Assembly (NCBI RefSeq): GCF_041438805.1
Contig: NZ_CP109190.1
Coordinates: 6,882,001 to 6,946,000, forward strand
Length of the DNA stretch: 64,000 nucleotides
Source of the DNA: Streptomyces sp. NBC_01707
Lineage (GTDB): Bacteria; Actinomycetota; Actinomycetes; Streptomycetales; Streptomycetaceae
Direction: 5' to 3'
Below are positions 62,095-64,000 of this stretch, piece by piece. The notes under the pieces were generated by a model. That model saw nothing but the letters and a program-made list of their open reading frames with translations. It did not search any database and had not been told where the DNA came from. The translations under genes and the position numbers were made by a program. Position 1 is the first letter of the stretch. Each line of letters starts with the position of its first letter.

Positions 62095-63665
62095 GCGGGC
62101 TCATCACGAACACGGCGGCCCGCCACCGCGGCCGCTGGTTCCCGCCCCTCGCCGCCACCGCCGCGGCGCTGCTGCTCGCCGCCGCATCCATGCTCACCGG
62201 CGCCGCTCCGGCCGCGGCCGCGCCGGTGACCGACTGCACCGCCTGGGGGACGACCGAGCTCCAGGGCGGCGAGTACGTCTACCAGCAGAACGAGTGGAAC
62301 TCCACGGCCCGGCAGTGTGTGAGCGTCGATCCGGAGACGGGGGCCTGGAGCGTCACGGAGTCGCCGTTCGCCCTCCCGACCAACGGCGCCCCGGCCACGT
62401 ACCCGTCCAGCTACAAGGGCTGTCACTGGGGCGTGTGCACGACCGACAGCGGACTGCCGCTGCGCGTCGACGAACTCGCCGGCACCCGCACCTCCTGGTC
62501 CACGACCCAGGTCGACTCGGGTGCGTACAACGTCTCGATGGACCTCTGGTTCAACTCGACTCCTGTCACCGACGACCAGCCGGACGGGACCGAGGTGATG
62601 ATCTGGATGAACCACCGCGGCGGAGTCCAGCCGATCGGATCCCGCACCGGCACGGTGCAGCTCGACGGCAAGGCGTGGGACGTCTGGACAGGGCCCGGTG
62701 CCTCCGGCTGGAAGGTCATCTCGTACGTACTGCAGCAGGGCGCCACCGAGTTCGCCGATCTCGATGTGAAGAGCCTGATCGACGACGCCGTCAGCCGCGG
62801 CCGGATCGATCCCACGCACTATCTGATCGACGCCGAGGCCGGGTTCGAGATCTGGCAGGGCGGCCAGGGCCTCGGCACCAAGAGCTTCTCCTTCACGGCG
62901 AGTGCGGACAGCGGTGGCGGGGGCGACACCGCCGCACCGTCGGCGCCCGCGAACCTCCGGGTCACCGGGACGACCGGCACCACGGCCGCCCTGTCCTGGA
63001 CACCGTCGACGGATGACACCGGCGTCACGGCGTACGACGTCTACCGGGACGGTGTGAAGGCCGGAACCACGGCCACCACGTCATTCACCGACACCGGACT
63101 CACCGCCTCGACGGCGTACAGCTACGCGGTCAGGGCCCGGGACGCCGCCGGGAACACCTCGGCAGCCTCGGCCGGGGTCACGGCGACGACCGGGGCGGGC
63201 GGCGGCACCGGGAGCGGCACGCTGAAGGCGCAGTACAAGAACAACGACTCGTCCCCAGGGGACAACCAGATCAGACCGGGCCTGCAGTTGGTGAACACCG
63301 GCACGCAACCCGTGGATCTGGCGGATGTCACCGTCCGCTACTGGTTCAGCGGCGAGTCCGGCGCCACCACGTACAGCACCAACTGTGACTGGGCCGCGAT
63401 CGGTTGCGGTGGTGTGACGCATCGCGTGGTGCCCTCCGCCGGCGCCGGACAGGGCGCCGACCACTACCTGGAGGTCGGCTTCGGCAGCGGCAGCCTGGCC
63501 GCGGGCGCCTCGACCGGTGAGATCCAGCTGCGGCTCAACAAGACCGACTGGTCGAACTTCGACGAGGCCGACGACTACAGCAGGTCGACCGACACAGCCT
63601 ATGCCGACGCCTCGAAGGTGGCCGTGTACGTGGACGGGACGCTCGGCTGGGGCACCGCCCCCTGA
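62091..63665 (+). CDS. GH12 endoglucanase with FnIII and CBM3
   Basis: A 524-residue secreted enzyme. Signal peptide about 1-44 (AATAAALLLAAASMLTGAAP). The GH12 domain spans about 45-272; the nucleophile Glu is in GTEVMIWMNHRGG and the acid/base Glu in AGFEIWQGGQG. An FnIII domain (about 285-370) and a CBM3 (about 378-524) follow, similar to those of the GH48 enzyme. GTG 62091 overlaps the GH48 stop (GTGA), so the two cellulases are translationally coupled and made together. It cuts cellulose internally. Confidence 0.94.
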   Translation: MSGLITNTAARHRGRWFPPLAATAAALLLAAASMLTGAAPAAAAPVTDCTAWGTTELQGGEYVYQQNEWNSTARQCVSVDPETGAWSVTESPFALPTNGAPATYPSSYKGCHWGVCTTDSGLPLRVDELAGTRTSWSTTQVDSGAYNVSMDLWFNSTPVTDDQPDGTEVMIWMNHRGGVQPIGSRTGTVQLDGKAWDVWTGPGASGWKVISYVLQQGATEFADLDVKSLIDDAVSRGRIDPTHYLIDAEAGFEIWQGGQGLGTKSFSFTASADSGGGGDTAAPSAPANLRVTGTTGTTAALSWTPSTDDTGVTAYDVYRDGVKAGTTATTSFTDTGLTASTAYSYAVRARDAAGNTSAASAGVTATTGAGGGTGSGTLKAQYKNNDSSPGDNQIRPGLQLVNTGTQPVDLADVTVRYWFSGESGATTYSTNCDWAAIGCGGVTHRVVPSAGAGQGADHYLEVGFGSGSLAAGASTGEIQLRLNKTDWSNFDEADDYSRSTDTAYADASKVAVYVDGTLGWGTAP

Positions 63666-63700
63666 GACCCCGCCGGTCACGCACAGCACAACTGCGCACT

Positions 63701-63741
63701 CCCGATGGCGGGATGCCCACCCCGCTCCTCCCGCCATCGGG
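63701..63741 (+). terminator. hairpin after the GH12 gene
   Basis: CCCGATGGCGGGA at 63701-63713 pairs perfectly with 63729-63741 around a 15-base loop. It lies 35 bp after the GH12 stop. It may end or weaken transcription before the next gene. No CebR box was found between it and 63901. Confidence 0.7.
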
Positions 63742-63901
63742 GCACCGCCCCGACCACGCACCCGCCCAGGACCGTCCTCCCGAGCCCCCCGACGAGAAAG
63801 GGGCACCGAGCCGCAAGCACCGCGGAGCCCGCAGAACAACCCCTGAACCCGCCCTCGGGGAGTGCCCGGAGGCGTACGTACGAAAGGAATACGGAGCCGC
63901 A

Positions 63902-64000
63902 ATGAGATCACGAAGTTCCACGCTGCACGGGATACGCCGGAAGTTCGCCGCGCTCTCCGCGCTGGCGATCGGAGCGGCCCTGGCCGTGGCCGTCCCCACC
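63902..64000 (+). CDS. N-terminus of a secreted protein (cut by window end)
   Basis: The first 33 residues are visible. They form a signal peptide: a basic start (RSRSSTLHGIRRK) and then FAALSALAIGAALAVAVPT. An AAGGAA and a GGAG element lie before ATG 63902. Being the next gene in the cluster it is probably another plant-polymer-degrading enzyme, but no catalytic domain is in the window. Confidence 0.7.
   Translation, partial: MRSRSSTLHGIRRKFAALSALAIGAALAVAVPT

Noticed and set aside
1..64000. Prophage, integrative element or insertion sequence
   Set aside because: No integrase, transposase, tRNA-associated direct repeats or terminal inverted repeats were seen; the pseudogenes are explained by deletions and frameshifts.

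Overview
The window is chromosomal DNA of a Streptomyces-like actinomycete. It is very GC-rich (roughly 70% or more by eye), many genes start with GTG, and genes often couple through ATGA or GTGA overlaps. It carries an actinobacterial RNase P RNA, F420-dependent (LLM) oxidoreductases, a mycothiol-type DinB-like enzyme, a bifunctional RNase H/phosphatase, a DmdR/IdeR-type iron box and a CebR-type cellulose operator. I saw no tRNA, rRNA, CRISPR array or intact insertion sequence.

Layout. 0.1-4.1 kb: aldo/keto reductase, 3-hydroxybutyrate dehydrogenase and a GAF/PucR-type regulator. 4.2-9.9 kb (minus strand): a tightly coupled branched-chain-amino-acid-type ABC importer (livK-G-F-H-M) ending in an alpha/beta hydrolase. 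10.2-11.0 kb: a KstR-like TetR repressor with its operator. 11.0-14.3 kb: a glycosyltransferase / methyltransferase / cyclase-like cassette. 14.3-19.9 kb: small membrane protein, lipoprotein, mycothiol-type enzyme, LLM oxidoreductase, membrane protein, amidase and methyltransferase. 20.0-27.8 kb: a broken peptidase E gene, two MFS exporters, a fused acyl-CoA dehydrogenase, a LysR/glutaryl-CoA-dehydrogenase chimeric pseudogene and a thiolase-like lipid-transfer protein. 27.8-31.4 kb: an ABC exporter with a two-component system. 31.6-34.6 kb: MaoC hydratase, zinc alcohol dehydrogenase and 3-hydroxyacyl-CoA-type SDR, closed by a strong terminator. 35-44.9 kb: a large orphan protein, an iron-regulated siderophore-binding lipoprotein and housekeeping genes (Nif3-like, zinc-ribbon, RNase H/phosphatase, KDPG aldolase, YaaA, RNB nuclease, TetR). 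45.1-45.5 kb: rnpB. 45.8-48.3 kb: a decayed FG-GAP copy, then an intact DUF1906/FG-GAP secreted protein. 48.4-50.4 kb: an unusual operon of a cysteine-rich barrel protein, a Tat-type secreted protein and a MauE-like membrane protein. 51.5-54.4 kb: archease, CapA-like protein and RtcB. 57.6-64 kb: a cellulolytic cluster (GH10, GH48, GH12, all with CBM3) behind a CebR box, with the next secreted protein cut off by the window end.

The most interesting theme is a dispersed acyl-CoA/steroid-type degradation regulon. Three perfect matches to the mycobacterial KstR motif lie upstream of the kstR-like gene, the fused acyl-CoA dehydrogenase and the MaoC-ADH-SDR operon. A second near-identical palindrome lies upstream of an LLM oxidoreductase and the lipid-transfer thiolase, both of types that belong to the KstR regulon in mycobacteria. 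The second candidate novelty is the cysteine-rich/Tat/MauE operon. All functional statements rest on reading the sequence and remembered family knowledge; no database search was run.
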